Below are positions 32,694-42,411 of a DNA stretch of 64,000 nt, one piece after another. Each line of letters starts with the position of its first letter. Within the stretch, counting starts at the first letter, position 1. The DNA comes from Candidatus Scatomonas pullistercoris. Its GTDB lineage: Bacteria; Bacillota; Clostridia; Lachnospirales; Lachnospiraceae. The notes beneath the pieces are model-generated. The model did no database searches and was not told the origin of the DNA. It saw only the letters and a list, made by a program, of their open reading frames with translations. Location of the stretch: positions 1 through 64,000 of the forward strand of contig DVOO01000027.1 of NCBI GenBank assembly GCA_018713515.1. The letters are read 5' to 3'. The translations under genes and the position numbers were made by a program.

Positions 32694-33420
32694 CAAAAAA
32701 ATCCCTGTGTCAACTCCCGGAAGAAAATCTTTTTTCCGGTTTCACAGGGATGCACAACATTGACAGCCGCCTTATCGGATTCATCTTGATCTCAATAAAA
32801 CGGCTGTCTTAATGTTCTTCTTTATTCAATTGTCCTCTACCTTTTTCCTTTTCTTTTATTTTGTACTTTTCTTTCCCTGCCTCGTAGGTTCTTTTTCATT
32901 CTCCAACGGAATTACTTTTATTGACTCCTACTTAGAAAGTTTCATATGCAATCTATCTTTATAATAAAAAGTTTCCTGATATAATTTCTCGTCTTATATC
33001 ATTCCAATAATTATATTTATACTTTCACCTGATACAGTGCCTGTTCGATTTTTCTTTTCTACTTACGACTGGAAATAAATCCACTTCCTGTATTTCGGAT
33101 CAGTATAGATAATTATTCTCTCTCTCCATTTCTTTACACGGATAGAAAAGTCTCTTTACTATTTTTGTGGTATGTATTCAATATGAGTGCCAGCTACATA
33201 TACCTCTCATGTATCTCATCTTATTCTGCTTCTTCTTTTGATGAACTTCCTTTTTTCTCTCTTATGAAAGGTCTTTCTTGCGGGGAACTGCTATGCAATA
33301 CCACTCTCATATTGATGATGTGAGTCTGTTGTTCCCATTGGACTGCACCTCCTTGTTAGATTTCACTCCCTCATCTGGTCTTCCTTACCAGATTCGTTTG
33401 TTCTCTCTGTTGATGATTGT
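32694..33420 (-). ncRNA. candidate long non-coding RNA in an AT-rich stretch
   Basis: Between rluA and the aconitase gene lies about 900 bases with no credible gene. The minus strand has a promoter (33421-33449) and, about 700 bases on, a terminator. The RNA between would be purine-rich and AT-rich, unlike any neighbour. Local pairings are present: GATATAA/TTATATC (32978-32984 with 32994-33000), GGGAAC/GTTCCC around 33283-33336, TCTGGT/ACCAGA just after the promoter, and GACAGCCG/CGGCTGTC (32762-32769 with 32801-32808). The only start with a strong ribosome-binding site (AAGGAGG, ATG 33338) gives a 15-aa peptide, MGTTDSHHQYESGIA. A large structured RNA, or a decayed gene with intact ends, are both possible. 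Confidence 0.4.
32695..32751 (-). terminator. terminator at the end of the AT-rich unit
   Basis: ATCCCTGTG (32701-32709) pairs with CACAGGGAT (32743-32751), with CCGGAA/TTCCGG inside; the minus strand then reads seven T. It ends 35 bases before the rluA start, so it closes something other than a known gene. Confidence 0.85.
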
Positions 33421-33449
33421 ATCTTACCAGATGAATCCATTTTTGTCAA
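33421..33449 (-). promoter_or_regulatory. promoter reading into the AT-rich unit
   Basis: A perfect TTGACA (33444-33449) is 17 bases from TAAGAT, which has the TG extension (TGGTAAGAT). TACAAT a few bases further on is an alternative -10. Nothing annotated is downstream for about 760 bases. Confidence 0.65.
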
Positions 33450-33585
33450 TACATTTTATATAAAAATTTTAATTTATTTATTTTCGCAATTTTCCAACTT
33501 TTATAATCTCATTATTTTTTGAATTATTTAATCTTTTCAGAAAATATTGCAATTTTCTGAATGCATCCCCGGGAATTCAGAGGCA

Positions 33586-33628
33586 GAAAAATCCCGGGGA
33601 GCCAGAGAGAAAATCTCTGGCTCCCCGG
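33586..33628 (-). terminator. aconitase gene terminator
   Basis: A perfect 15-bp stem (33594-33608 with 33614-33628, CCGGGGAGCC...GGCTCCCCGG) has a minus-strand T-run. It lies eight bases after the stop. Confidence 0.95.
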
Positions 33629-33636
33629 AACTTATT

Positions 33637-35925
33637 TTATCCCTTATAATAGTTAATCAGACATCCCTTCAGAATAATTTCTCTCTCATCTTCTGTCAGA
33701 TCTCCCAGCTTCAGAGAGAAAGGTGTAAGCTTTTCTCCGGAAACAACATAAGCCTCAATCGTCTCCGCCTTCTCCTCCACCTCTCTGCGGATTCCCGGCA
33801 GGAAGAGATAGTCTCCGTTTGCAAACGGCAGCTCTCCCGGCTGAATCAGCAGCGGCAGCATGCCCCAGTTGATCAGATTGGAACGGTACCGTTTTGTCGC
33901 GTATTCATTGGCCACATTCGCCCAGCCGCCCAGTACCTTCTGGCAGGAAGCCGCCTGCTCTCTGGCCGAACCGTCGCCCGGCTTCACCGCGAAGATAGTA
34001 GAACCGATTCCCAGACTGCTGCTGTCCACATCCGCAAACGCTTTCTTTACAGTCTCCAGAACTTCCTTCAGCTCCGGCAGAACCGCTGCCGGATCCTCTC
34101 CCGCTTCCAGCGCCTTCTCCGCCTTCTGCACTTCCTTGGCGCGCCCCACATAGGCCGGATCCTTGCGGGACAGCGTGAATTCCGCCAGCCCCAGCGGGTT
34201 GGAACGGTAAGAGGAGGTCTCTCCTGAGGGGATCAGCTCATCGGTGGTGGTAACGGGATCGTGAATCTCGGATACCACCTTCAGCAGCAGATGGTCCGCC
34301 AGCTTAGGCATCTGCGGCCAGTCCTTGATATTGGGCCCGAAATGGATCTCCACGGACGGATCTGCCGTGCCATGGCTGTCGAATACGCGGTTGGCATAGA
34401 TCTGGCTGTCAAAATGGTATACCGGATGGCTGTAGGTGCCCGCGAACTCTGTGGCCGGTGTCAGGTAGCCCTTGTTGGCAGCCGTGGCGGCGATGGATCT
34501 TGCGTCCATAAGTGCCACGGAAGAAATCTGGCCGTTCTGAATCTTGGATCCCTCCCGGTTGGGGAAGTTTCTGGTTGTATGGCGGATGGAGAACGCATTA
34601 TTGGCCGGCGTATCTCCCGCGCCGAAGCAGGGCCCGCAGAAGGCTGTCTTTACAATGGCGCCCGTCTCCATAAGATCCGCAATCTTTCCGTTCTTTACCA
34701 GTTCCATATAGATCGGCGTGCTGGCCGGATACACACTTAAGGTAAATTCATCGGCGCCGATGCTGCAGCCCTTCAGGATATCTGCCGCATCGCAGATATT
34801 TTCAAAACCGCCGCCGGCACAGCCGGCAATAATTCCCTGGTCCACCAGCAGCTTTCCGTTATGGACTTTATTTTTCAGGGTAAACGGAACCTTTCCGTCC
34901 AGAGAAACTGCCGCTCTCTTCTCCACTTCATCCAGAATGTCCAGAAGATTGCTGTTCACTTCTTCAATGGTGTAGGTATTGCTGGGATGGAAGGGCATGG
35001 CGATCATGGGCTTGATCTTGTCAAGCTCTACGGTGATGACGCCGTCGTAATAGGCAACGGCTCCCGGATTCAGTTCTCTGTAATCGCCGCTTCTTCCGTG
35101 GATATCATAGAATTCCCGGATTTTTTCATCCGTCCTCCAGATGGAGGACAGGCAGGTGGTTTCCGTTGTCATAACATCCACGCCGATCCGGAAATCCGCG
35201 CTTAAGCTGGATACGCCGGGGCCCACGAATTCCATTACTTTATTCTTTACATAGCCGCAGTCAAATACTGCTCCAATAATGGCCAGGGCTACATCTTGGG
35301 GGCCTACGCCCGGAGCCGGCGCTCCCGTCATATACACGGCCACTACGCCGGGCATGGGGATATCATAGGTCTTGTTCAGGAGCTGTTTCACCAGCTCCGG
35401 ACCGCCCTCACCCATGGCCATGGTGCCCAGTGCGCCGTAGCGGGTGTGGGAGTCAGAACCCAGAATCATCTTTCCTCCGCCGGCGAGCATCTCTCTGGCA
35501 AACTGATGGATGACCGCCTGGTGCGGCGGAACATAAACGCCGCCGTACTTCTTGGCGCAGCTCAGTCCAAACATATGGTCATCTTCATTGATCGTGCCTC
35601 CTACCGCGCACAGAGAGTTATGGCAGTTGGTAAGCACATAGGGGATGGGGAATTTTTCCAGCCCGGAAGCCCTTGCAGTCTGAATAATTCCCACAAAGGT
35701 AATATCATGGGATGTGAGCTTGTCAAATTTGATCTGAAGCTCTTTCATATTTCCGGAAGTATTGTGCGCCTCCAGAATTCCATAGGCAATGGTCTCTTTT
35801 CTGGCTTCTTCCGGGGAGGGCGATACGCCCGCCTCCGCCTGAAGTCTGGCGGCTGCTTCTCCATCGGCCGGAATCAGCGTCTGACCCTTTACCAGATAAG
35901 CGCCCCCGTCAAGTAACTGTATCAT
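33637..35925 (-). CDS. aconitase-family hydratase
   Basis: The 762-aa protein has the aconitase fold with its [4Fe-4S] ligands: one cysteine in IAGCAGGG (about 369) and the pair in FCGPCFGAG (about 431 and 434), a spacing like that of mitochondrial aconitase. Other active-site pieces are [13 protein letters not shown] and [12 protein letters not shown]. It should interconvert citrate and isocitrate or catalyse a related hydration. Single-protein hydratases of this length are common in clostridia. No citrate synthase or isocitrate dehydrogenase gene is in the window, so the pathway is inferred. The leader contains a large nested inverted repeat. Confidence 0.88.
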   Translation of the reverse strand: MIQLLDGGAYLVKGQTLIPADGEAAARLQAEAGVSPSPEEARKETIAYGILEAHNTSGNMKELQIKFDKLTSHDITFVGIIQTARASGLEKFPIPYVLTNCHNSLCAVGGTINEDDHMFGLSCAKKYGGVYVPPHQAVIHQFAREMLAGGGKMILGSDSHTRYGALGTMAMGEGGPELVKQLLNKTYDIPMPGVVAVYMTGAPAPGVGPQDVALAIIGAVFDCGYVKNKVMEFVGPGVSSLSADFRIGVDVMTTETTCLSSIWRTDEKIREFYDIHGRSGDYRELNPGAVAYYDGVITVELDKIKPMIAMPFHPSNTYTIEEVNSNLLDILDEVEKRAAVSLDGKVPFTLKNKVHNGKLLVDQGIIAGCAGGGFENICDAADILKGCSIGADEFTLSVYPASTPIYMELVKNGKIADLMETGAIVKTAFCGPCFGAGDTPANNAFSIRHTTRNFPNREGSKIQNGQISSVALMDARSIAATAANKGYLTPATEFAGTYSHPVYHFDSQIYANRVFDSHGTADPSVEIHFGPNIKDWPQMPKLADHLLLKVVSEIHDPVTTTDELIPSGETSSYRSNPLGLAEFTLSRKDPAYVGRAKEVQKAEKALEAGEDPAAVLPELKEVLETVKKAFADVDSSSLGIGSTIFAVKPGDGSAREQAASCQKVLGGWANVANEYATKRYRSNLINWGMLPLLIQPGELPFANGDYLFLPGIRREVEEKAETIEAYVVSGEKLTPFSLKLGDLTEDEREIILKGCLINYYKG

Positions 35926-35952
35926 AGTCTTTCCTCCTTCATAAATATACAG

Positions 35953-36022
35953 GATACCAGGGTACCAAGGTCACGCGCACCCGCACGGATGTGGATACGC
36001 GTGACTTTGGGGCCCTGGTATC
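35953..36022 (-). promoter_or_regulatory. nested inverted repeat in the aconitase leader
   Basis: GATACCAGGG (35953-35962) pairs with CCCTGGTATC (36013-36022), and GTCACGCG (35970-35977) with CGCGTGAC (35998-36005), giving a two-storey hairpin of 70 bases. It lies between a possible promoter (minus-strand TTGCGA-17-TATGCT near 36030-36058) and the ribosome-binding site. It has no T-run. It could be a regulatory RNA structure or a dispersed intergenic repeat. Confidence 0.6.
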
Positions 36023-36077
36023 ATAAGCATATATTATTTTGGGGATTTTCGCAAGCCAAAAACCCACGGGAGAAAGC

Positions 36078-38513
36078 TCAGAAGCTCTGTCTTCCCCCCG
36101 CCTCCGGAAATGTGATGATTGCCTTAAACAAATCGCCGTCCACATACAGCTCAAAAGTGCCGCCCATGAGGGTGACCAGATTTCTGGCAATGGACAGGCC
36201 CAGTCCGCTTCCTTCTGTGGTCCGGGAGGTGTCTCCGCGCACAAAGCGTTCCATCAGTTCATCCGCGCTGATATTCAATGTCTGCTCCGAGACATTTTTG
36301 ATAGAAAACATGACCATTCCCGCCTTTTTCACCACATCCACATAAACCCGCGTGGACGGCATGGAGTATTTGGCCGCATTTCCGTACAGATTTTCCAGAA
36401 CCCGCCAGATATACCGGCCGTCCGCATGGAGATACGTACTGCCCAGAGGAAGATGGCAGATCAGCTCCAGATCCCGCCCGGAGAAGCGTTCGCTGAACTC
36501 ACCGTTTACCTGCTGCACCAGCTCATTGAGATTCAGGGTAACGATCTCCAGCTTTACATTTCCGGAGCTGGCCCGGGAAGCCTCCACCAGATCTTCCGCC
36601 AGCTGCTTCAGCCTCTGGGATTTTCTCTCCAGAATCTCAATATAATTTTTTATTTTGGGATCTTCAATATTTTCCCGTTTCAGCAGGTCAACATAATTGA
36701 TGATGGAAGTCAGCGGCGTTTTCAGATCGTGGGAGACATTTGTGATCAGATCCGCCTGCATCCTTTCATTTTTCATTCTCATATCCACAGACTCTTTCAG
36801 ACTGTCTCCCATGCTGTTGATCATCTGGGCCAGCTCCAGATTGTCGCCCCGCAGTTCTGTAGTATCTACTTTGTAATCAAGATTTCCTGCTCCAATCTGC
36901 TTAAGCCCCTCTTCCACCGTCTGTTTGCCCGCAGCATCCCGCAGCAAATACAGCAGCACCAGGATATCCACCACCAGACACAGCAGAAATCCGAAGAATC
37001 CCGTGGACGGCAGCACCAGAAAATGCAGAAGAATCAGCACGATTCCCGCCCAGATTACCCTGGTGGACGCCTTCCTTGCGGCATAGGCTCTTTTCCCCAG
37101 CAGAATCACTGCCCGCAGAAGGCTCTTTTCCCAGATATTGTGGGCTTTGATCCGCCGTACCAGCGCATAATACAGCAGAAGGAAGAAGCCGGTGTCTCCC
37201 ACTACAGCCAGACTGTAAAGCACCAGGGACAGGGGTGTTGGAGAGAGACCCCCGTAGCTTCCATAAACAGTAACCGCCAGACCAAGCCCCATCAGAACAG
37301 CCAGAAATCCGACGGCTCCCCCTACCTCACTGGGCAGTTTGTCAAAAGCATACAGACGTATCTCCCGATTTTCCGGATTTCTCCCGGACTGAAAGGTTCC
37401 GGCGGTCAGACCGCCAATGGCAATCACAATTCCCGCAACTGCCAGTGCCAGGAAAAGATTTTTCCTGGGAATCAGATTATCAAAGGTCTCCGCCCGGCTC
37501 CGATAGTCATCTTCCACAGGATATCCCGGCTGCAGGCCGATATATACCGTCTCATTCTCAGACAGCAGCGGATTGGCTGAAAGATATTCCTGGATCCGGT
37601 AGCCCGCGCGGGTTTCGGGAAAATAGCTGTCCTCTGCAAGTCTCCCGCTTTCGCGGCGGCAGTACGCGTGCATGGGCCAAGTCTCCGTCTGCATCCCCAC
37701 AGCATCTGCATCCGCATTGCTCCAGGAAACAACATTCGTATAGGTTCTGGTTCCATCTGTAATATAATAGCAGAAATTGCTGTTCTGCAGCTCCGATACG
37801 TTCTCCAGCGCCCACATATAATCGGATGCCTCCAGGGCCGCCTGGTATACATGGCTGTAAAGTTCATATAAAGAAACCGTATCCGAATTCTTCGCCGCAT
37901 AGTCTGCCAGGGTTTCCCCTGCTGCTGTGTACATGCCGGTCTCCAGTTCCACCTGGCGTCCATATTCATACAGATACAAAAACTGATCACTGAACTGTGT
38001 ATTTCCGGCTGCACTCTGCAGATGATCCCAGGTACTTTCACTTATAGAATAGGTGTTTCCCTCTTCCGCCGCATTTTCCGTATTCTCCTGGGCATTCAGT
38101 TCCCGGGAAGTATCTGCCAGATCCAGCAGCTGATCCGCGGCGCCGCTGATATATATTTCATAAAGCTTTTCCAGGCTGTAGGAGGTGTTCTCGTCCGGGT
38201 TCTCCGAGCTGGTGTCCATAATGTCCACCAGCCGGTCCGGATTGTAGCTGCCGTTCACATCAAACCGGGCCCGGTTTTCCAGATTCACAGACAGACGTGA
38301 AAGAGCCCAGACCATCTGGTCTCCGCAGCCCTCCGTGTCCTGATAGGAAGTATTCTCATCCAGCGCAAAAGGATCGCTGCCGCTTAAGGATCCCAGGCTC
38401 AGCACCGCGCCCCCGAAGAGAGCGCACATCAGGATTCCGGCAAAGGTCAGGAGCACCGTCAGCACCTTCATGGGCGTACTGTAAAATTTTTTTTTCTGTT
38501 TTTCCGTTTCCAT
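36078..38513 (-). CDS. multi-pass membrane sensor histidine kinase
   Basis: In this 811-aa kinase an N-terminal helix (about 15-40) is followed by an outer sensor domain (about 45-340), about five more helices (about 345-560), then HisKA (HDLKTPLTSIINYVDLL) and an ATPase domain (GNAAKYSMPS; GSGLGLSIARNL). Histidine phosphorylation passes to the OmpR-type regulator encoded 45 bases upstream. The sensor domain is large and I cannot name it. The ATG follows GGAG at a slightly long spacing; a GTG 12 bases earlier is too close to its site. Confidence 0.9.
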   Translation of the reverse strand: METEKQKKKFYSTPMKVLTVLLTFAGILMCALFGGAVLSLGSLSGSDPFALDENTSYQDTEGCGDQMVWALSRLSVNLENRARFDVNGSYNPDRLVDIMDTSSENPDENTSYSLEKLYEIYISGAADQLLDLADTSRELNAQENTENAAEEGNTYSISESTWDHLQSAAGNTQFSDQFLYLYEYGRQVELETGMYTAAGETLADYAAKNSDTVSLYELYSHVYQAALEASDYMWALENVSELQNSNFCYYITDGTRTYTNVVSWSNADADAVGMQTETWPMHAYCRRESGRLAEDSYFPETRAGYRIQEYLSANPLLSENETVYIGLQPGYPVEDDYRSRAETFDNLIPRKNLFLALAVAGIVIAIGGLTAGTFQSGRNPENREIRLYAFDKLPSEVGGAVGFLAVLMGLGLAVTVYGSYGGLSPTPLSLVLYSLAVVGDTGFFLLLYYALVRRIKAHNIWEKSLLRAVILLGKRAYAARKASTRVIWAGIVLILLHFLVLPSTGFFGFLLCLVVDILVLLYLLRDAAGKQTVEEGLKQIGAGNLDYKVDTTELRGDNLELAQMINSMGDSLKESVDMRMKNERMQADLITNVSHDLKTPLTSIINYVDLLKRENIEDPKIKNYIEILERKSQRLKQLAEDLVEASRASSGNVKLEIVTLNLNELVQQVNGEFSERFSGRDLELICHLPLGSTYLHADGRYIWRVLENLYGNAAKYSMPSTRVYVDVVKKAGMVMFSIKNVSEQTLNISADELMERFVRGDTSRTTEGSGLGLSIARNLVTLMGGTFELYVDGDLFKAIITFPEAGGRQSF

Positions 38514-38558
38514 AGATCTTAACACTCCTCTCCAGCCTGAGACACAGCCCGGAGGTCT

Positions 38559-39248
38559 TTATAATTTCTCAATCTTGTATCCGACGCCCCAGACTACCTT
38601 CAGATATCGGGGCTCCTTCGGATTAATTTCAATCTTCTCCCGAATATGCCGGATGTGAACGGCCACTGTGTTGTCCGCACCGATGGCTTCCTCATTCCAG
38701 ATGTTCTGATAGATCTGTTCAATGGAAAATACTTTTCCCGGATTTTTTGCCAGCAGCAGAAGGATATTATACTCAATGGGCGTCATTTTCACGGTCTCTC
38801 CATCCACCGTGACCTCCTTCAGATCGTCATTGATCGTCAGACCTCCCACGGAATAGATATTGGATCCTTCGCCCTGCATGTTTCCAAGCTTTGTATACCG
38901 GCGGATCTGCGATTTCACCCGGGCCACCAGCTCCAGTGGATTAAAGGGCTTCGTCACATAGTCATCCGCCCCGATATTCAGCCCCAGAATCTTATCTACA
39001 TCCTCAGATTTGGCCGACAGAATGATGATGGGAATACTGCTCTTCTCCCGGATTTTCAAAGTCGCACGAATCCCGTCCAGCTTGGGCATCATCACATCAA
39101 TGATCAGCAGATGAACCTTCTGCTCCTCCAGGATCTTCAGCGCCTGCATGCCGTCGTAGGCTTTCAGTATTTTATACCCTTCCTGGGACAGATAGATTTC
39201 TATAGCTTCTACAATTTCCCTATCATCATCGCATACCAGTATGTTCAT
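38559..39248 (-). CDS. OmpR-family response regulator
   Basis: The 229-aa regulator has a receiver domain with the acidic pocket DDD (residues 7-9), the phosphoacceptor in LLIIDVMMPKLDG (about D51), and the K of VTKPF, then a winged-helix DNA-binding domain (YNILLLLAKNPGKVF; VAVHIRHIREKIE). It is close in layout to VanR-like regulators. Phosphorylation comes from the kinase encoded next on the same strand. ATG 39248 follows GAGGAG; the upstream in-frame ATG at 39278 lacks such a site. Confidence 0.93.
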   Translation of the reverse strand: MNILVCDDDREIVEAIEIYLSQEGYKILKAYDGMQALKILEEQKVHLLIIDVMMPKLDGIRATLKIREKSSIPIIILSAKSEDVDKILGLNIGADDYVTKPFNPLELVARVKSQIRRYTKLGNMQGEGSNIYSVGGLTINDDLKEVTVDGETVKMTPIEYNILLLLAKNPGKVFSIEQIYQNIWNEEAIGADNTVAVHIRHIREKIEINPKEPRYLKVVWGVGYKIEKL

Positions 39249-39473
39249 GATTTCCCGCTCCTCATCTCTGTTTTTCATGGTTTTGGCGGAATCCGCCGGT
39301 TTCAGTATAACCTATCCCTTCCGGGAACTCAAGGGTACGTCTCTCGGCCCCCTGCAAAATAAGGATAGCAGACAAATCTTTATTTGCTGCGGGGAAAAAC
39401 ATTAAGATTTCCTGAACTCCCCGGAACTCTCTTTTCTGCTGATTAAAAGTTGACAGCATATAAAAGTCCCCGA

Positions 39474-39502
39474 TTGTCCGGAACCCGTATTTGTGCTACA
39501 CT
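39474..39502 (+). promoter_or_regulatory. sigma-A promoter of the 87-aa gene
   Basis: TTGTCC and TACACT are spaced by 17 bases, 54 bases before the ATG at 39557. Confidence 0.6.
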
Positions 39503-39556
39503 AAGAAAGATGCAGACAGATATTTCAGCAGTTTTATTCCGGAAAGGAGCCTTCAC

Positions 39557-39820
39557 ATGTTTCGATTATGGGGCAAGATTATCAAGGACAATCATCTTCT
39601 GAAAGATATGACCGTATCCAACGGCACGGAGGATACCCGTACACATAAAATTTTTCAGTCCCTGGAGGCTATCTGCTACGCTTGGGACTTAAGCAGGCCC
39701 ATCTGGCTGGATTCCACCATCCAGGAATTCCGTCGGCACAACAAGGCCCGTTTTTACCAGGACAGCTTTATTGACTCCATTGATTTCGATTATCTGGAAA
39801 TTCAGATCCTGGAAGAATAA
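39557..39820 (+). CDS. conserved 87-aa protein of unknown function
   Basis: The protein begins MFRLWGKIIKDNHLLKD and ends with QDSFIDSIDFDYLEIQILEE; I know this layout from small, widely conserved clostridial proteins with no assigned role. It is soluble and rather acidic at the end. GGAAAGGAGC precedes ATG 39557. It has its own promoter and a shared terminator, so it is a single-gene unit. Confidence 0.8.
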   Translation: MFRLWGKIIKDNHLLKDMTVSNGTEDTRTHKIFQSLEAICYAWDLSRPIWLDSTIQEFRRHNKARFYQDSFIDSIDFDYLEIQILEE

Positions 39821-39835
39821 AACTTTCCCCGGCAG

Positions 39836-39889
39836 AAGGGAGTGCCCGGTGACATCCAGAATGGATGCCTGCCTGGCACTCCCTTTTTT
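39836..39889. terminator. bidirectional terminator
   Basis: AAGGGAGTGCC (39836-39846) pairs with GGCACTCCCTT (39875-39885) followed by T. It separates the 87-aa gene from the convergent dehydrogenase gene. Confidence 0.88.
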
Positions 39890-39903
39890 CATTCTCTGTA
39901 TAT

Positions 39904-40860
39904 TCAGCAGACCCGGTTCAATCTCCCTCCATCCAGAAAAGATTTCAGATTTTCCTCCAGCTTCTGTACCAGAAGCTGTCTGGCTTCCCGGGAGGCCCAC
40001 GCAATGTGGGGCGTGATCAGCAGTCTCCTGCTGTCCTGAAAGGCCAGCAGAGGGTTGTCCGCCGCCATGGGCTCTGTGCACAGCACATCCAGCGCGGCTC
40101 CGGCAATTTTTTCTTCCTCCAGGGCTCTCAGCAGCCCGGCCTCGTCCACAATGGGACCGCGGCCCACATTGATGAAGATGGCATCCGGCTTCATCTGACA
40201 GAAACGTTCATAGGTAAACAACTTTTCCGTGGCCGCCGTCAGCGGCGCGTGAACAGATACCACATCGGAAAGCTCCAGAAGCTCCGCCAGCTCCAGACGC
40301 CGGTAGCGGGGATTCCTGTCCTTTCCGGAAGAAGAATAATAAACCACCCGGCATCCAAAAGCCTCCGCGATTTCCGCAGTCCGCTTTCCGATGGCGCCAA
40401 GTCCCACAATTCCCCAGGTCTTTCCGGCCAGCTCAGAGAACTTTTCCTGCAGGTTGGAAAAGGAATCGCTGGCAGCATACCCGCCGCTCTTTACATACTC
40501 ATCAAAATAGCGGAGTTTCTCCGCCACATAAAAATACATGGCAAAGGTATGCTGCGCCACACTGGCTGTGGAGTAGCCGGCCACGTTGGCCACGCCGATT
40601 CCGCGGCTCTTGGCATATTCCAGATCCACATTGTTGACGCCGGTGGCTGTAATGCAGATCAGCTTCAGCCGCTGCGCTCCGGAGAGGGTTCCCTCATCCA
40701 GAAGCAGCTTGTTTGCCATGATAATATCCGCCTCCCGGATCCTGTCCGGGCACTGCTCTCTGGTGGTTTTCTCATAGACAGCCAGTTCTCCGTATTTCTC
40801 AAATCCGCTAAAATCCAGATCGTCTCCCAGACTTGCGGCCTCCAGCATTACAATCTTCAT
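39904..40860 (-). CDS. NAD-dependent D-2-hydroxyacid dehydrogenase
   Basis: The 318-aa enzyme has the NAD fold GIVGLGAIGKR (about 149-159), the substrate arginine in FINVGRGPIVDE and the catalytic histidine in LITPHIAWAS. These reduce 2-oxo acids (for example pyruvate, hydroxypyruvate or glyoxylate) to D-hydroxy acids, or the reverse. The exact substrate is not readable. It starts 91 bases after pgi, with a GC-rich inverted repeat between them. Confidence 0.9.
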   Translation of the reverse strand: MKIVMLEAASLGDDLDFSGFEKYGELAVYEKTTREQCPDRIREADIIMANKLLLDEGTLSGAQRLKLICITATGVNNVDLEYAKSRGIGVANVAGYSTASVAQHTFAMYFYVAEKLRYFDEYVKSGGYAASDSFSNLQEKFSELAGKTWGIVGLGAIGKRTAEIAEAFGCRVVYYSSSGKDRNPRYRRLELAELLELSDVVSVHAPLTAATEKLFTYERFCQMKPDAIFINVGRGPIVDEAGLLRALEEEKIAGAALDVLCTEPMAADNPLLAFQDSRRLLITPHIAWASREARQLLVQKLEENLKSFLDGGRLNRVC

Positions 40861-40888
40861 GGGTTTCTCCTTTTCTCACAGTCACGCG

Positions 40889-40922
40889 GACGCCGCCTCC
40901 CGGAAAACCGGCAGGCGGCGTC
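40889..40922. terminator. GC-rich hairpin after pgi
   Basis: GACGCCGCCT (40889-40898) pairs with AGGCGGCGTC (40913-40922), with CCGG-AAAA-CCGG inside. No T-run follows, so termination would be partial. Confidence 0.5.
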
Positions 40923-40951
40923 ATAAGATCCCCGGGCGCTCTGCCCCGGAA

Positions 40952-42301
40952 TTACAGTCTCTTCAGAAGCTCTTCCCGCTCCTTCTCAAAGCCCGGCTTG
41001 CCAAGAAGCGCAAACATGTTCTTCTTGTAGCTCTCCACGCCCGGCTGGTTAAAGGGATTCACGCCGGATACGTAGCCGCTGATGCCGCAGGCAAACTCGA
41101 AGAAGTAAAACAGCTGTCCCAGATAGAATTCATTCTGCTCCGGGATATCCACCCGGAGATTGGGAACGCTGCCGTCGGTGTGGGCCAGGATCGTGCCGTT
41201 CATGGCACTCTTGTTGACGAAATCCACGGTCTTTCCGGCCAGGTAATTCAGTCCGTCCAGATCTACCGGCTCCTCGCCTATGGTCAGCTCCACTCTTGAT
41301 TTCTCTACATTCAGAACAGTCTCAAACATAATGCGGGAACCGTCCTGGATAAACTGGCCCATGGAATGCAGGTCTGTGGTCAGATCTACAGACGCGGGAT
41401 AGATTCCTTTCTGATCCTTTCCCTCGCTCTCGCCGAACAGCTGCTTCCACCACTCGGATACGTAGTGCAGGCTGGGCTCGTAGTTGGCCAGGATTTCCAC
41501 TGCTTTGCCCTTGCGGTGCAGAATATTGCGGACTGCCGCATACTGCATGGCGTCATTTTCCGCATAGGGCAGGTTCAGCGCCATCTCTCTTCCGGAGGCG
41601 GCGCCCTCCATCAGCTTATCTATGTCAGCTCCGCTGACTGCGATGGGCAGCAGGCCAACGGCAGTCAGTACGGAGAATCTTCCTCCAACATCGTCCGGCA
41701 CGACGAAGGTCTCATAGCCCTCTTCATCCGAGAGATGCTTCAGGGCTCCTCTGGCCTTGTCCGTGGTGGCATAGATCCTCTTTGCCGCCTCTTCCTTGCC
41801 ATACTTCTTCTCCAGCATCTCCTTGAAGATACGGAAAGCAATGGCAGGCTCCGTAGTAGTCCCGGACTTTGATATGATATTCACAGAGAAATCCCGGTTC
41901 CCCACCACATCGATGAGGCCCTGCAGATAGCTGCTGCTGATGCTGTTGCCCGCGAAGTAGATCTCCGGGGTCTTTCTCTGCTCTTTGCTGATATTATTGT
42001 AAAATCCGTGGCGCAGGAACTCGATGGCCGCCCGGGCTCCCAGATAGGAGCCGCCGATGCCGATGACCACCAGCACCTCGGAATCGCTGCAGATCTTTTC
42101 CGCGGCTTTCTTGATGCGGGCAAACTCTTCCCTGTCATAGTTGACCGGCAGATCGATCCATCCCAGATAATCATTGCCCTGGCCGCTTCTGGATACCAGC
42201 ACCTCTTTGGCCGCGTCAGCGATCCCCTCGAAGGCCTGCATTTCATGTTCACGGATAAACCCTGCTGCTTTGGAATAATCAAATGTTACTTTTGTTCCCA
42301 T
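40952..42301 (-). CDS. pgi: glucose-6-phosphate isomerase
   Basis: The 449-aa enzyme is of the usual bacterial length and interconverts glucose-6-phosphate and fructose-6-phosphate. Visible signatures are [18 protein letters not shown], the phosphate-binding [10 protein letters not shown] and the C-terminal [15 protein letters not shown]-type region (here [11 protein letters not shown]), which supplies the catalytic lysine. It has its own promoter and a leader with two small hairpins, one directly before the ribosome-binding site AAAGGAG. Confidence 0.97.
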   Translation of the reverse strand: MGTKVTFDYSKAAGFIREHEMQAFEGIADAAKEVLVSRSGQGNDYLGWIDLPVNYDREEFARIKKAAEKICSDSEVLVVIGIGGSYLGARAAIEFLRHGFYNNISKEQRKTPEIYFAGNSISSSYLQGLIDVVGNRDFSVNIISKSGTTTEPAIAFRIFKEMLEKKYGKEEAAKRIYATTDKARGALKHLSDEEGYETFVVPDDVGGRFSVLTAVGLLPIAVSGADIDKLMEGAASGREMALNLPYAENDAMQYAAVRNILHRKGKAVEILANYEPSLHYVSEWWKQLFGESEGKDQKGIYPASVDLTTDLHSMGQFIQDGSRIMFETVLNVEKSRVELTIGEEPVDLDGLNYLAGKTVDFVNKSAMNGTILAHTDGSVPNLRVDIPEQNEFYLGQLFYFFEFACGISGYVSGVNPFNQPGVESYKKNMFALLGKPGFEKEREELLKRL

Positions 42302-42382
42302 TTTCTCTTATCTCCTTTGTGTAGTTCTACACAGTCCAGCCGGCTTATCCCCGGCCCGGGGCTGGTTTATTTTTCTGTTCTT

Positions 42383-42411
42383 AGTTTAGCAAATACACGC
42401 AACGGAATCAA
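42383..42411 (-). promoter_or_regulatory. sigma-A promoter of pgi
   Basis: TTGATT and TAAACT are spaced by 17 bases with a TG extension (TGCTAAACT), 82 bases before the ATG. The leader holds CCAGCC/GGCTGG and TGTGTAG/CTACACA inverted repeats. Confidence 0.6.

Noticed and set aside
32840-32960. In-frame TAG codons in short frames of the AT-rich unit, as a hint of pyrrolysine or amber read-through
   Set aside because: The frames are very short, lack good starts, and no pyl genes are visible; chance in decayed or non-coding DNA is simpler.
33278-33463. Plus-strand 61-codon frame in the AT-rich stretch
   Set aside because: It has no ribosome-binding site and runs against the promoter and terminator that both point to the minus strand.
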